A stretch of DNA of 64,000 nucleotides from Bombella dulcis (GTDB lineage Bacteria; Pseudomonadota; Alphaproteobacteria; Acetobacterales; Acetobacteraceae), in the NCBI RefSeq assembly GCF_026385505.1, contig NZ_JANIDV010000005.1:58081-122080 (forward strand), read 5' to 3'. The stretch's first letter is position 1; the number at the start of each line of letters is the position of its first letter. Below the pieces are notes generated by a model that saw only the letters and a list, made by a program, of their open reading frames with translations, had not been told where the DNA came from and searched no databases. Below are positions 44,787-53,511 of this stretch, piece after piece. The translations under genes were made by a program, and so were the position numbers.

Positions 44787-46325
44787 TTACCGAGGTAGGA
44801 AGTCTGCTGCAGAATGAAGCGGGAAGAATTCTTCCAAAATTGGAACTAAATTCCGCAGGTGTTGAACAGAGCTCGGTGATAGTAACAAGAGGGTACGTCG
44901 CAAATCAACGGGGTGTAGATAAGGATGTCCAAGTAGCCATGTAAATAATCCCTTGATACTTAATCCATTAGGCTCATCGACTGGAGGAAGAGGGGTAAAT
45001 AAGAAGGGAAATGGCATATTCGCGGGCACTATTTCTAAAGGGGTATGATTGTAACCAGTTTCTTGAGGAAGGTATATGATCTTTTCTTGAGAATCGAAAC
45101 TAATTCGAAGGCTACTTATTCCGAAGGGGCAAGGGACGTCGCCGAGTGTAAAAGGTGACATATCTTGTAAGCAGAGGGAGAGAATAGATGGTACCTTTTT
45201 TTGCCACAAACCGATAAGTGGCTCTTGATGGCTCGGCGGGTCGTCTTTCAAAAGGCGCCCCTCAGCAGAACGAAGTAAAACTACATATTCTGGTTCGTAT
45301 TCGGCTGAAAAATGTTCGTTCAATAATAGCGTATTACGGAATGAAGGGGGAATCCGTTCATAATGGAATGTATCATGCTGGACATGGTTAGCGAGAGCTT
45401 GATCAATATTCCATTGATCAGCAGAGCATTGTGATTGTGCATAATGGTTCTTAGCTAGATGAAGTAAGCGTGCGAGGCCCGTTTTTAAAGCGCTTTCTCG
45501 TATTTGGTTGGCTAGTGGGCGCATGGTTTCAAGCTGACGGTGAGGTACAGGGGCTAGCTCTTCATTCCTATCATAATAGGCATGCATAAAAGGGGGAAGT
45601 TCACCATCGTGGGCTTGGGCACAAATGTAATGCTGAATGCATCCGCCTTCCCATAATATTGGAGTTGATACGTATTCGTAGAGTGAACCGTCGAGTCGAA
45701 TGATTTGATCTATCGGTTGGTCTAGTGTGAACGCATTGTTAAGGGTTAGCGGTTCCGGGATAGCGTCAAGACGAGTGAGAAGGCGGACAAACTGATGATC
45801 GGCATACGTAGGAGGGGCATGCCAAAGGTGATTGGGTATTATGTGACCGGGTGGCGTAGCAAGATGCCCCGCGGTCCCGTGAATTCGCCAATGTATTGCT
45901 ATAGCGGTCGTATCGGTTGTAGCGTTACGGACTAAGTCACTCAGATTATGGTCGGGTTTGAGGTATTCATCTGCATCTAAGATTAGAATCCAATTTTCTA
46001 TTGATGGCTTTTGGTTGTCTACGATGTCGGTGGTCGGAGTGATTTTTTGTGTAACCTGATGTAGCTGATCTATAGCGCACCGGGTCAGTTCTAATCGGCG
46101 CGCCTCTGCAGAAAGTTCGTTTGGAAGTTCTACTGGACACCATGAGACAGGCCAGTTTGGACTGAGGCTTTGAGCGATCTGTCTGCCTCCGTCGCAGACT
46201 CCAGCATCAATGATGGTGATATGTTCCATACCCAGAGAAAGATGCCATGCTAGCCATCCCATGAGGTGACGGTCGGCCTGATTGACGAGAACAGCACAGG
46301 TAAAACGTGGGCATTTAGCGGACAT
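44787..46325 (-). CDS. Glycosyltransferase-like protein (GT2/GT92 type) of low GC
   Basis: A 512-residue protein with a GT-A-like N-terminal half. FTCAVLVNQADRHLMGWLAWHLSLGMEHI near residue 8 (split) and WILILDADEYLKPDHN near residue 112 fit GT2/GT92-type transferases, with the DADEY motif as metal and nucleotide-sugar site. NNAFTLDQPID, GCIQHYI and later regions are unlike any family I know. Base composition is clearly lower in GC than the core, and codon use differs, suggesting horizontal acquisition. ATG 46325 overlaps the stop of the lipoprotein gene by 11 bases; the longer frame to 46421 is rejected. Confidence 0.7.
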   Translation of the reverse strand: MSAKCPRFTCAVLVNQADRHLMGWLAWHLSLGMEHITIIDAGVCDGGRQIAQSLSPNWPVSWCPVELPNELSAEARRLELTRCAIDQLHQVTQKITPTTDIVDNQKPSIENWILILDADEYLKPDHNLSDLVRNATTDTTAIAIHWRIHGTAGHLATPPGHIIPNHLWHAPPTYADHQFVRLLTRLDAIPEPLTLNNAFTLDQPIDQIIRLDGSLYEYVSTPILWEGGCIQHYICAQAHDGELPPFMHAYYDRNEELAPVPHRQLETMRPLANQIRESALKTGLARLLHLAKNHYAQSQCSADQWNIDQALANHVQHDTFHYERIPPSFRNTLLLNEHFSAEYEPEYVVLLRSAEGRLLKDDPPSHQEPLIGLWQKKVPSILSLCLQDMSPFTLGDVPCPFGISSLRISFDSQEKIIYLPQETGYNHTPLEIVPANMPFPFLFTPLPPVDEPNGLSIKGLFTWLLGHPYLHPVDLRRTLLLLSPSSVQHLRNLVPILEEFFPLHSAADFLPR

Positions 46326-46788
46326 ATATGTAGACCATATTGTTCTGAATGGTTGGGTTGGAGCTGACACGCATGTCAAGCTGGATGGGGCGGGCACCGG
46401 CGGCCAGAATGTGGCTGGCAACAGGGTTGACGAGGTCTTTTGTCAGACTCTGGAGGGATTTCGTCTCGGCCTCCGGCGTCTCCTGCATGGGAGCCATGCC
46501 CTGAACGATGAACAGGATGTTGCGCTTGCGGCTCAGTGCCAGTTTCGTGGCTTTTTCCACCTGCGGGCCGTAGTCGTCCTCCGGTGTGCCACCGGCAATC
46601 TGAAGGAAGGCGGGCCTGCCGGGAGGCGTGGCGGGTAGAGCAGGAGCGGCCACCTTCGGCGGCCTGCCGGCCTGGGGGTCGAAGGTGCGCTGGTCAATGG
46701 GATTGCAGCCACAGAGGGACGCCGCCAGCACTGCCAGAGCGGCAGAGCGGACTCGCAAAACGGAGCGGTGGACAGAGAGAGCCATCAT
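46315..46788 (-). CDS. Predicted lipoprotein of unknown function
   Basis: A 157-residue protein with a signal peptide ending in lipobox SLCGC (Cys near residue 28), so it is probably a membrane-anchored lipoprotein. A Pro/Ala-rich linker follows (about 40-65). The C-terminal domain contains KRNILFIVQGMAPMQETPEAET and ASHILAAGARPIQLDMRVSSN. I do not recognise the domain. Two Met codons (46788, 46785) are possible starts. It is followed by the overlapping glycosyltransferase gene and is divergent from gap. Confidence 0.7.
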   Translation of the reverse strand: MMALSVHRSVLRVRSAALAVLAASLCGCNPIDQRTFDPQAGRPPKVAAPALPATPPGRPAFLQIAGGTPEDDYGPQVEKATKLALSRKRNILFIVQGMAPMQETPEAETKSLQSLTKDLVNPVASHILAAGARPIQLDMRVSSNPTIQNNMVYIYVR

Positions 46789-46931
46789 AAAACAATTAGT
46801 TACAGGAAGCGGGGCATGACGCAAGAGGGAAGCAGGCCTGCTTCAAAAACTTCATTTTCCCCCTGTTGCTCTGTCGCAGTGGTGCTATGGATAAAAGAGT
46901 CCTTTAGCTACCAATATGGAGGAAGCGACCA

Positions 46932-47954
46932 ATGGCCGTTAAAATTGCAATCAACGGGTTCGGACGTATCGGGCGTCTGGTTCTTCGTGGCATCATCGAA
47001 AGCGGACGCACTGACGTCGAGCCGGTTCTGATCAACGATCTCGGTTCCGTGGAGGCCAACGCTCACCTTCTGAAATATGACACCGTCCATGGTCGCCTGC
47101 CGGCTGAGGTTGAGGTCGTCAATGGTGACCTGCTCATCAAGACCCATCAGGGCCGCACGATCGGTCCGATCAAGGTGACAGCCCACCGCAACCCGGAAGA
47201 GATTCCGCTTCAGGGCGTTGATGTGGCCATGGAGTGCACAGGCCTCTTCACGGCCCGTGACAAGGCTTCCGCCCTGCTGAAGGCTGGCGCCAAGCATGTG
47301 CTGGTCTCCGCTCCGGGCAAGGATGCTGACGCCACGATCGTGTACGGTGTGAACAACGATGCCCTGAAGCCGGGCATGCAGATTGTTTCCAACGCTTCCT
47401 GCACGACCAACTGCCTTTCCCCGGTTGCTTCCGTTCTGGACGAGACATTCGGCATCGAGCGTGGTTACATGGTGACCGTTCACTCCTACACGGGTGACCA
47501 GCGCACCATCGACACGCTGCACAAGGACCCCCGTCGTGCCCGTGCCGCTGCCGTCAACATTATCCCGACCTCCACGGGTGCTGCCCGTGCTGTTGGTCTG
47601 GTTCTGCCGCACCTCAAGGGCAAGCTGGACGGTACGGCCATCCGTGTGCCGACACCGAACGTCTCCCTCGTGTCCCTGGACTTCGTGCCGAAGCGCAAGC
47701 CGTCTTCCGTCGAGGAAGTCAACGAGGCCATCCGTGAAGCTTCCGAAGGCCGCCTGAAGGGCATCCTCGGCTACAACACGGAGCCGCTGGTGAGCCACGA
47801 CTTCAATCACGTTCCGTTCTCCTCCACCTTCGATGCCACGCAGACAGCACTGGTTGACGGTGGTGAGCTGGTCCGTATCTGCGCATGGTACGACAATGAG
47901 TGGGGCTTCTCCAACCGCATGTCTGACACGGCTTCTCTGTTCGGGAAACTCTGA
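46932..47954 (+). CDS. gap: Glyceraldehyde-3-phosphate dehydrogenase
   Basis: A 340-residue NAD(P)-dependent enzyme of glycolysis. The N-terminal [17 protein letters not shown] motif binds the nucleotide. [12 protein letters not shown] near residue 154 holds the catalytic Cys, and [11 protein letters not shown] has the catalytic His. [12 protein letters not shown] at the C-terminus is conserved. A GGAGG ribosome site lies before ATG 46932. pgk follows 2 bases after the stop, so the two are cotranscribed. An Entner-Doudoroff and pentose-phosphate lifestyle is common in acetic acid bacteria, but this cannot be read here. Confidence 0.97.
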   Translation: MAVKIAINGFGRIGRLVLRGIIESGRTDVEPVLINDLGSVEANAHLLKYDTVHGRLPAEVEVVNGDLLIKTHQGRTIGPIKVTAHRNPEEIPLQGVDVAMECTGLFTARDKASALLKAGAKHVLVSAPGKDADATIVYGVNNDALKPGMQIVSNASCTTNCLSPVASVLDETFGIERGYMVTVHSYTGDQRTIDTLHKDPRRARAAAVNIIPTSTGAARAVGLVLPHLKGKLDGTAIRVPTPNVSLVSLDFVPKRKPSSVEEVNEAIREASEGRLKGILGYNTEPLVSHDFNHVPFSSTFDATQTALVDGGELVRICAWYDNEWGFSNRMSDTASLFGKL

Positions 47955-47956
47955 TC

Positions 47957-49150
47957 ATGGCTTTTCGCACGCTTGATAAGGCGGAGGTACGTGGCAAACG
48001 CGTACTTCTCCGCGTTGACCTGAATGTTCCCATGCATGAGGGTGCCATTACCGATACGACCCGTATCGAGCGTGTGCTGCCGACCATCCGTGAGCTGACT
48101 GAGAAGGGGGCCAAGGTCATCCTTCTCAGCCACTTCGACCGCCCCAAGGGCAAGGTCGTTCCTGAGATGTCGCTGGCACCGGTTGGCAAACGTCTGGGTG
48201 AGCTTCTGGGCCGCCCGGTTGCTTTCGCTGCGGACTGCGTAGGCCCCAAGGCCAAGGAAGCCGTGGATGCGCTGAAGGACGGCGGTGTTCTCCTGCTGGA
48301 AAACACCCGCTTCCACGCTGAGGAAGAGAAGAACGATCCCGAGTTCTCCAAGGCCTTGGCTGCCAACGGGGACATCTATGTGGATGATGCCTTTTCTGCC
48401 GCTCACCGTGCCCATGCCTCCACGGAAGGCGTGGCCCATCTGCTGCCCGCCTATGCTGGCCGCCTGATGGAAGCCGAGCTGAAGGCCCTTTCCGCTGCTC
48501 TGGAAAGCCCGAAGCGTCCTGTTGGTGCCGTGATCGGCGGGTCCAAGATTTCCACAAAGCTGGACCTGATCGGCAACGTGCTGGACAGGGTGGACGTTCT
48601 GTTCATCGGTGGAGCCATGGCCAATACCTTCCTCGCTGCTGAGGGCGTGAAGGTTGGCAAGTCCCTCCAGGAAGCCGACATGCACGAGACGGCTCGCAAG
48701 ATTGCTGCTCATGCCAAAGAAAAGGGCTGCAAGCTGGTTCTCCCGGTTGATGCCGTCGTGGCTCGTGAGTTCAAGGCTGGTGCCGCTTCCGAGGTCGTGC
48801 CGGTGGACAAGGTGCCGGAAGACACCATGATCCTCGATGCTGGGCCGAAGACGGCCGAGCTGATCTCCAGGCATCTCGCTGATCTGAAGACACTGGTCTG
48901 GAATGGTCCGCTGGGTGCTTTCGAGATCGCTCCGTTCGACAAGGCGACTGTGGATGTGGCCCGTGCCGCTGCCAGGCTGACCGAAGAGGGCAAGCTGCTG
49001 ACAGTGGCTGGCGGTGGTGACACCGTTTCCGCTCTGCGTCACGCTGGCGTGGCCGACCGTATGAGCTACGTCTCCACGGCTGGCGGTGCGTTCCTTGAAT
49101 GGCTGGAAGGTAAGACCCTTCCGGGTGTTGAGGTGCTGCGCGCCAAGTAA
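47957..49150 (+). CDS. pgk: Phosphoglycerate kinase
   Basis: A 397-residue enzyme converting 1,3-bisphosphoglycerate and ADP to 3-phosphoglycerate and ATP. The signature [17 protein letters not shown] near residue 10 and the [12 protein letters not shown] segment bind the substrate. [16 protein letters not shown] near residue 115 and [16 protein letters not shown] follow. [14 protein letters not shown] and [13 protein letters not shown] near the C-terminus match the nucleotide-binding end. Length is typical. A terminator follows. Confidence 0.97.
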   Translation: MAFRTLDKAEVRGKRVLLRVDLNVPMHEGAITDTTRIERVLPTIRELTEKGAKVILLSHFDRPKGKVVPEMSLAPVGKRLGELLGRPVAFAADCVGPKAKEAVDALKDGGVLLLENTRFHAEEEKNDPEFSKALAANGDIYVDDAFSAAHRAHASTEGVAHLLPAYAGRLMEAELKALSAALESPKRPVGAVIGGSKISTKLDLIGNVLDRVDVLFIGGAMANTFLAAEGVKVGKSLQEADMHETARKIAAHAKEKGCKLVLPVDAVVAREFKAGAASEVVPVDKVPEDTMILDAGPKTAELISRHLADLKTLVWNGPLGAFEIAPFDKATVDVARAAARLTEEGKLLTVAGGGDTVSALRHAGVADRMSYVSTAGGAFLEWLEGKTLPGVEVLRAK

Positions 49151-49176
49151 GATCAGTCTGAACTGATTTTCATGGG

Positions 49177-49210
49177 AAAGGCGGCTACTCTACGGAGTGC
49201 CGCCTTTTTC
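49177..49210 (+). terminator. Rho-independent terminator of gap-pgk
   Basis: AAAGGCGGC pairs with GCCGCCTTT around a 13-base loop and is followed by TTTT. It lies 26 bases after the pgk stop. Confidence 0.9.
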
Positions 49211-49251
49211 TGTATCTGCTGGTCAGGTCAGTTCTGAAAAGTGCTAGGCAT

Positions 49252-49287
49252 GAAAAAACGCAGCAGGAATTTTCCTGACTGCGTTTC
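49252..49287 (-). terminator. Rho-independent terminator of rpoH
   Basis: On the minus strand AAACGCAG pairs with CTGCGTTT, and the stem is followed by a T run (from the A run at 49253-49258). It lies about 33 bases beyond the rpoH stop. Confidence 0.88.
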
Positions 49288-49319
49288 CCTGATGATGAAG
49301 CTGTGGAAAAGACGGGCTG

Positions 49320-50225
49320 TTATTCCTCGTCTTCCGTGAAACCCTGCTCCCTGCGGCGTTCCTTGACGGCGGAAGCCATAGCCTTCTGCAATTTCTCCAT
49401 GGCCCGGGCTTCAATCTGGCGGATACGCTCACGGGATACGCCATGATGATGAGACAGCTCTTCCAGCGTGGAAGGGTCTTCTTTCAAGCGGCGTTCCGTC
49501 AGGATGTGACGCTCACGTTCATTGAGAGTCTGCATGGCCTCGGCGAGCAGGGCCTTGCGGCCACTCATGTCTTCGCTCTCGGCCAGCGTGTCTTCCTGAT
49601 TTTCGTTCTGGTCCACCAGCCAGTCCTGCCATTCCTGCTCACCATCCACACGGAGCGGGGCGTTCAGGCTGTGATCCGGTGCCGTGAGGCGGCGGTTCAT
49701 GGAGATGACGTCCTGTTCCGGCACGCCGAGCGTTTTGGCGATGTGGTCGATCTGTTCCGGCTGGAGGTCGCCTTCCTCGTACGCCTGCATCTGGCCCTTG
49801 AGGCGGCGGAGATTGAAGAAGAGTTTCTTCTGGGCAGCCGTCGTGCCCATCTTCACCAGAGACCAGCTATGGAGGATGTACTCCTGAATGGCCGCACGGA
49901 TCCACCACATGGCATAGGTGGCCAGACGGAAGCCACGCTCCGGGTCAAAGCGGCGGACAGCCTGCATCATGCCGATATTGCCTTCACTGATCAGCTCGCT
50001 GACGGGAAGGCCGTAGCCCCGGTAGCTCATGGCGATCTTGGCAACGAGACGAAGATGGGATGTCACCAGCTCGTGGGCGGCACTGCTGTCATGCTTGTCC
50101 CGCCAGCGGCGGGCGAGAGCAAGTTCCTGCTCGGAGGTAAGAAGGGGGAACCGGCGGATTTCCTGAAGATACCGGGACAGGTTGGTCTCCGGGCCGATGG
50201 CGGGAAGAGTTGAGGGAGACTTCAT
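49320..50225 (-). CDS. rpoH: RNA polymerase sigma-32 (heat-shock) factor RpoH
   Basis: A 301-residue sigma factor. Region 2 shows LVAKIAMSYRGYGLPVSELISEGNIG and FRLATYAMWWIRAAIQEYIL (RpoD-box-like core-binding and -10 recognition). The RpoH-box-like segment AAQKKLFFNLRRLKGQMQ near residue 128 separates it from housekeeping sigma70. Region 4 with ERERHILTERRLKEDPSTLEELS and GVSRERIRQIEARAMEKL binds the -35 element. Alphaproteobacteria often have two RpoH paralogues; the subtype is not resolved. It follows rluD on the same strand, but a perfect inverted repeat in the gap suggests its own promoter control. Confidence 0.95.
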   Translation of the reverse strand: MKSPSTLPAIGPETNLSRYLQEIRRFPLLTSEQELALARRWRDKHDSSAAHELVTSHLRLVAKIAMSYRGYGLPVSELISEGNIGMMQAVRRFDPERGFRLATYAMWWIRAAIQEYILHSWSLVKMGTTAAQKKLFFNLRRLKGQMQAYEEGDLQPEQIDHIAKTLGVPEQDVISMNRRLTAPDHSLNAPLRVDGEQEWQDWLVDQNENQEDTLAESEDMSGRKALLAEAMQTLNERERHILTERRLKEDPSTLEELSHHHGVSRERIRQIEARAMEKLQKAMASAVKERRREQGFTEDEE

Positions 50226-50378
50226 GCGACTTCGACTCCTTGCACCCAGCTGGTGAAGAGGCGGGTAAACCAGACCAGCCCATCCACCACAGGAACGATG
50301 AGACCAGCCCGTGCAGTTTATAGCCGGTCTGCTGTTGTCTCCACCGCAAATAAGACAATGGAGGCATGTTCCCGTTCA

Positions 50379-50403
50379 TTATAGGACGCTTTTTGTCCTA
50401 TAA
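50379..50403. promoter_or_regulatory. Perfect inverted repeat in the rpoH upstream region
   Basis: TTATAGGAC and GTCCTATAA form a perfect 9-bp inverted repeat with a 7-base spacer. Read on the minus strand, the proximal arm ends in TATAAT, a possible -10 box, about 155 bases upstream of the rpoH ATG. It could be an operator overlapping the promoter or an RNA hairpin. The binding protein is unknown. Confidence 0.45.
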
Positions 50404-50445
50404 GTCTCTAATTGATTCTTTCGGGAAGTCAAACTTAATAAAAAG

Positions 50446-51456
50446 TTAGATGGACTGCTCTCCCGAGAGGGCGTTCATGAGCGTCTGGAAGTCTTCCGGG
50501 AGGGGGGCCTCGAAGCGGAGGAATTCCTCCGTTCTGGGGTGGATGAAACCCAGCGTGGCGGCATGGAGAGCCTGCCTGGGGAAGTCGAGGGCCTGGTGGC
50601 GCACATCTACAGGCAGCTTGCGGGCAGCAGCCGGAACACGACGCAGATAGACCGGGTCGCCCAGTAGGGGGTGCCCATTATGGGAGAGATGGACACGGAT
50701 CTGATGGGTCCGCCCGGTTGCCAGCCGGCATTCCACAAGGGATACGCCAGCATGGAAGGTCTCTTTCGTGGTGAACCGTGTCAGGGCGTGTTTGCCGCCC
50801 TGGGAAACAACAGCCATGCGCTTGCGGTCCTTTCTGTCACGACCAATGGCCCCTTCAAATTCACCTGAAGGAGGCAGAAGCCCCCATGCCAGAGCGAGAT
50901 AGGCCCGCTCCATCGTGCGGTTGGCAAAGGCCTCGGAAAGGGCCTCATGGGCAAGGGGAGTCTTGGCCACGACCATCACGCCGGATGTGTCCTTGTCCAG
51001 CCGGTGGACGATGCCGGGGCGTTTCTCTCCGCCGATGCCTTCAAAGTCCGGCCCGCAATGGCCCAGCAGGGCGTTGACGAGTGTGCCCGTCTCATTGCCG
51101 GGGGCAGGATGGACGACCAGTCCGGCTGGCTTGTCCAGCACGATGAGGTCCCTGTCTTCAAAGAGAATGTCCAGCGGGATGCTTTCGGCCTGTGGGCGGG
51201 CAGGTTCCGGTGGGGGCAGACGCAGTTCCAGCCGCATTCCTTCACGCAGGGCGAAGGCAGGGTCTCGCCGGGGTGTGCCGTTGCAGGTAAGGTGGCCCGT
51301 CTCAATCAGGGCTTTGACACGGGAGCGGGACAGGGTACCGATGGCATCGGCCAGCATACGGTCGGCCCGCTGCCCTGTCTGCTCGTGCGTGATGGTGAAA
51401 GAGAAGAGTGCGGGTGCATCCGCCGGGAGAGAATCGGAAATGAGTGAGTCGGACAT
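50446..51456 (-). CDS. rluD: RluD-type 23S rRNA pseudouridine synthase
   Basis: A 336-residue RsuA/RluD-family enzyme. An N-terminal S4-like domain (GQRADRMLADAIGTLSRSRVKALIETGHL, in parts) binds RNA. The catalytic motif HRLDKDTSGVMVVAKT near residue 145 carries the Asp nucleophile. LVECRLATGRTHQIRVHLSHNGHPLLGDP near residue 235 (split) is the family's later signature. ATG 51456 is chosen; the frame up to 51591 runs into the divergent gene and has no ribosome site. Its start overlaps the divergent ORF's first codons. Confidence 0.93.
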   Translation of the reverse strand: MSDSLISDSLPADAPALFSFTITHEQTGQRADRMLADAIGTLSRSRVKALIETGHLTCNGTPRRDPAFALREGMRLELRLPPPEPARPQAESIPLDILFEDRDLIVLDKPAGLVVHPAPGNETGTLVNALLGHCGPDFEGIGGEKRPGIVHRLDKDTSGVMVVAKTPLAHEALSEAFANRTMERAYLALAWGLLPPSGEFEGAIGRDRKDRKRMAVVSQGGKHALTRFTTKETFHAGVSLVECRLATGRTHQIRVHLSHNGHPLLGDPVYLRRVPAAARKLPVDVRHQALDFPRQALHAATLGFIHPRTEEFLRFEAPLPEDFQTLMNALSGEQSI

Positions 51457-51865
51457 GTCCCCCAATCTAGTCGAGCCTGGGCAAAACAGCGAGTCGAACC
51501 CCCCCCGTACGCCCAAGGCTCTGGTGGCGGCGGTCATCATCATGGGGGTGATGATCATTCTGGGGACGGTCCTGCTGGTAGGAATCATCATTCACCGGAT
51601 GATGAACCATTCTGCGGCGTCTTCAGCTCCGGTGCCTTCTCCGGCGATACAGGCAGCCGCGGGAGCATCATCACTGGCCGGACCGGCCCTGTTGAAGCTG
51701 CCCCGGCATGAGGATGAGCAGGTCATGGCCGTGACGGCCCGACCGGACGGAATGCTGGCCGTGACGCTCAGGGATGACCAGGGCAATGCCCGAATTCTGC
51801 TCTGGCAGCCGGAGCAGGCCCGCCTGGTGGCAGAGCTGACACTGGCTGGCCCTGCCGGACATTAG
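51440..51865 (+). CDS. Single-pass membrane protein, DUF6476-like
   Basis: A 141-residue protein with one helix at about residues 28-50 (VAAVIIMGVMIILGTVLLVG) and a periplasmic-like tail. The tail resembles a short beta-propeller or PQQ-like end: VMAVTARPDGMLAVTLRDDQGNARILLWQPEQ (in parts). Position divergent from rluD and this layout recall DUF6476 proteins of alphaproteobacteria; the family link is tentative. ATG 51440 has a GGGAGAG ribosome region and overlaps the rluD start by 17 bases; ATG 51455 is an alternative. Function unknown. Confidence 0.6.
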   Translation: MSESDMSPNLVEPGQNSESNPPRTPKALVAAVIIMGVMIILGTVLLVGIIIHRMMNHSAASSAPVPSPAIQAAAGASSLAGPALLKLPRHEDEQVMAVTARPDGMLAVTLRDDQGNARILLWQPEQARLVAELTLAGPAGH

Positions 51866-51874
51866 GCAGAGCTG

Positions 51875-52201
51875 TCAGATTTTTTCTGGAAGATCAGCCG
51901 GACATTCCCGGAGGATGGCGGACATAAGGCCGGGAAAACGCTCTTCCAGAACATCCAGGCGGAGCGTGTTGCGGTGCTGCACGCCTTCCACCCGTGTCTG
52001 GAGGATTCCGGCTTCCCGCAGCACCTGAAAATGATGCGACATGCTGGATTTCGGCCGTCCCCGCAGGAGGGTCGTGCAGTTGGCCTCTCCCAGACTGTGC
52101 AGGTGGTAGATGATCCCCAGACGCACGGGGTCCGCTACGGCCCGCAACAGGGGCAGGAGGGTGATCTCTTCCGGGGCGGGGTGATGATACAGCGCAGCCA
52201 T
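51875..52201 (-). CDS. ArsR-type winged-helix transcriptional regulator
   Basis: A 108-residue DNA-binding protein. LLPLLRAVADPVRLGIIYHLHS starts the winged helix. RGRPKSSMSHHFQVLREAGILQTRVEGVQHRNTLR (in parts) contains the recognition helix (SSMSHHFQVL) and the wing, as in ArsR-family repressors. The metal-binding CxC of ArsR/SmtB is absent, so it may sense an organic or redox signal. It is divergent from the ene-reductase gene, with a perfect 10-bp inverted repeat between them. Confidence 0.85.
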   Translation of the reverse strand: MAALYHHPAPEEITLLPLLRAVADPVRLGIIYHLHSLGEANCTTLLRGRPKSSMSHHFQVLREAGILQTRVEGVQHRNTLRLDVLEERFPGLMSAILRECPADLPEKI

Positions 52202-52244
52202 GAGGGTGTGTATCCGGAGTTGGGGGGCATTTTGTCAAGGTTTC

Positions 52245-52268
52245 ATTGTTCCATGTTGATGGAACAAT
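52245..52268. promoter_or_regulatory. Perfect 10-bp inverted repeat, probable ArsR-type operator
   Basis: ATTGTTCCAT and ATGGAACAAT are a perfect inverted repeat with a 4-base spacer. It lies 44 bases upstream of the ArsR-type gene and 93 bases upstream of the ene-reductase gene, a natural place to repress both. Which protein binds is inferred from position. Confidence 0.6.
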
Positions 52269-52360
52269 AAGAACATGTTAGCCCTTGATGAAGAGGGGTG
52301 GTGCCGTTCGGCATCATCGGCCCCTGTCATCATCATGGCCATGTTTTTGAGGAGAAAACC

Positions 52361-53440
52361 ATGCCAACACTCTTTGACCCCATTTCTTTCGGGTCCATCA
52401 AGGCCGCCAGCCGCATCGTCATGGCTCCGCTCACACGGGCACGGGCGGGCAAGGATGCCGTCCCAACGCCGCTCATGGCGGAATATTACGGCCAGCGGGC
52501 CAGTGCCGGGCTGATCATTTCCGAGGCTGTGGGCATTTCCCGTCAGGGGCTGGGCTGGGCCTATGCCACGGGCATCTGGAATGATGAGCAGGTGAAGGGC
52601 TGGAAGGCCGTTACCGATGTCGTGCATGAAAAAGGCGGCAAAATTGTCTGCCAGCTCTGGCATATGGGGCGGATGGTGCATTCTTCCGTTACGGGAGAGC
52701 AGCCGGTGGCACCGTCTCCCTCAACGGCACCGGGGCACATTCATACCTATGAGGGCAAGGCCTCCTATGAGGAAGCCCGTGCGCTGCGTCTGGATGAAAT
52801 TCCGGGGGTTGTGGAGAGCTATGTCAAGGCGGCCCGCAATGCGATGAAGGCCGGTTTTGATGGCGTGCAGATTCATTCCGCCAATGGCTATCTGCTGGAT
52901 GAATTCCTGCGGGATGGCACCAATCACCGGGCGGATGCGTATGGCGGATCCGTTGAGAACCGTCTGCGTCTGCTGCGTGAGGTGACGGAAGCTGTCATCG
53001 GGGAAGTGGGAGCCGAGCATGTCGGTGTCCGTTTCTCTCCCAATGGGGAAGTGCAGGGCACGGTGGACAGCAACCCGGAGGCTGTTTTCATCCCGGCGGC
53101 AAAGATGCTGAATGACCTCGGTGTGGCATGGCTGGAGCTGCGTGAGGCCAGCCCTGCCAGCACCTATGGCGTGGCGACTGAACAGCCCAAACTGTCCCCG
53201 GAAATCCGCAAGGTCTTTACCCGTCCGCTGGTGCTGAATCAGGAATATACACGGGACGAGGCCCTGAAGGCCGTAGCGGAAGGCAGGGCCGATGCCATCA
53301 GCTTTGGGCGTCTGTATATTTCCAATCCTGACCTTGTACGCCGCCTGAAGGATGATCTGCCGTTTCAGGAAGATGATATGGAAACACGCTATGGCCCGAT
53401 TGGAGCAAAAGGCTATACGGATTATCCGTTTGCCAGATAA
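52361..53440 (+). CDS. Old yellow enzyme-type alkene reductase
   Basis: A 359-residue FMN enzyme of the NADH:flavin oxidoreductase family, which reduces activated C=C bonds such as in N-ethylmaleimide or other electrophiles. LFDPISFGSIKAASRIVMAPLTRARA is the typical start. WHMGRMVHSSV, GFDGVQIHSANGYLLDEFLRDGTNHRAD (His/Asn substrate site) and GRLYISNPDLVRRL (FMN phosphate) are conserved. ATG 52361 has a TGAGGAG ribosome site; the longer frame from 52298 is dropped. It is divergent from an ArsR-type regulator and likely repressed by it. Confidence 0.93.
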   Translation: MPTLFDPISFGSIKAASRIVMAPLTRARAGKDAVPTPLMAEYYGQRASAGLIISEAVGISRQGLGWAYATGIWNDEQVKGWKAVTDVVHEKGGKIVCQLWHMGRMVHSSVTGEQPVAPSPSTAPGHIHTYEGKASYEEARALRLDEIPGVVESYVKAARNAMKAGFDGVQIHSANGYLLDEFLRDGTNHRADAYGGSVENRLRLLREVTEAVIGEVGAEHVGVRFSPNGEVQGTVDSNPEAVFIPAAKMLNDLGVAWLELREASPASTYGVATEQPKLSPEIRKVFTRPLVLNQEYTRDEALKAVAEGRADAISFGRLYISNPDLVRRLKDDLPFQEDDMETRYGPIGAKGYTDYPFAR

Positions 53441-53463
53441 AAACAGGCGATAATGCCCGATGG

Positions 53464-53501
53464 CGGGGTGGTGACTGGTGTTCCCGGTCCCACCCCGTTT
53501 T
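53464..53501. terminator. Terminator between the ene-reductase and rRNA methyltransferase genes
   Basis: CGGGGTGG pairs with CCACCCCG across a 17-base loop and is followed by TTTT. It sits between two convergent genes 71 bases apart. Confidence 0.75.
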
Positions 53502-53511
53502 CATGAGAGGG

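Noticed and set aside
47807..49042. 411-codon minus-strand frame over pgk
   Set aside because: Shadow of phosphoglycerate kinase. No ribosome site or domain.
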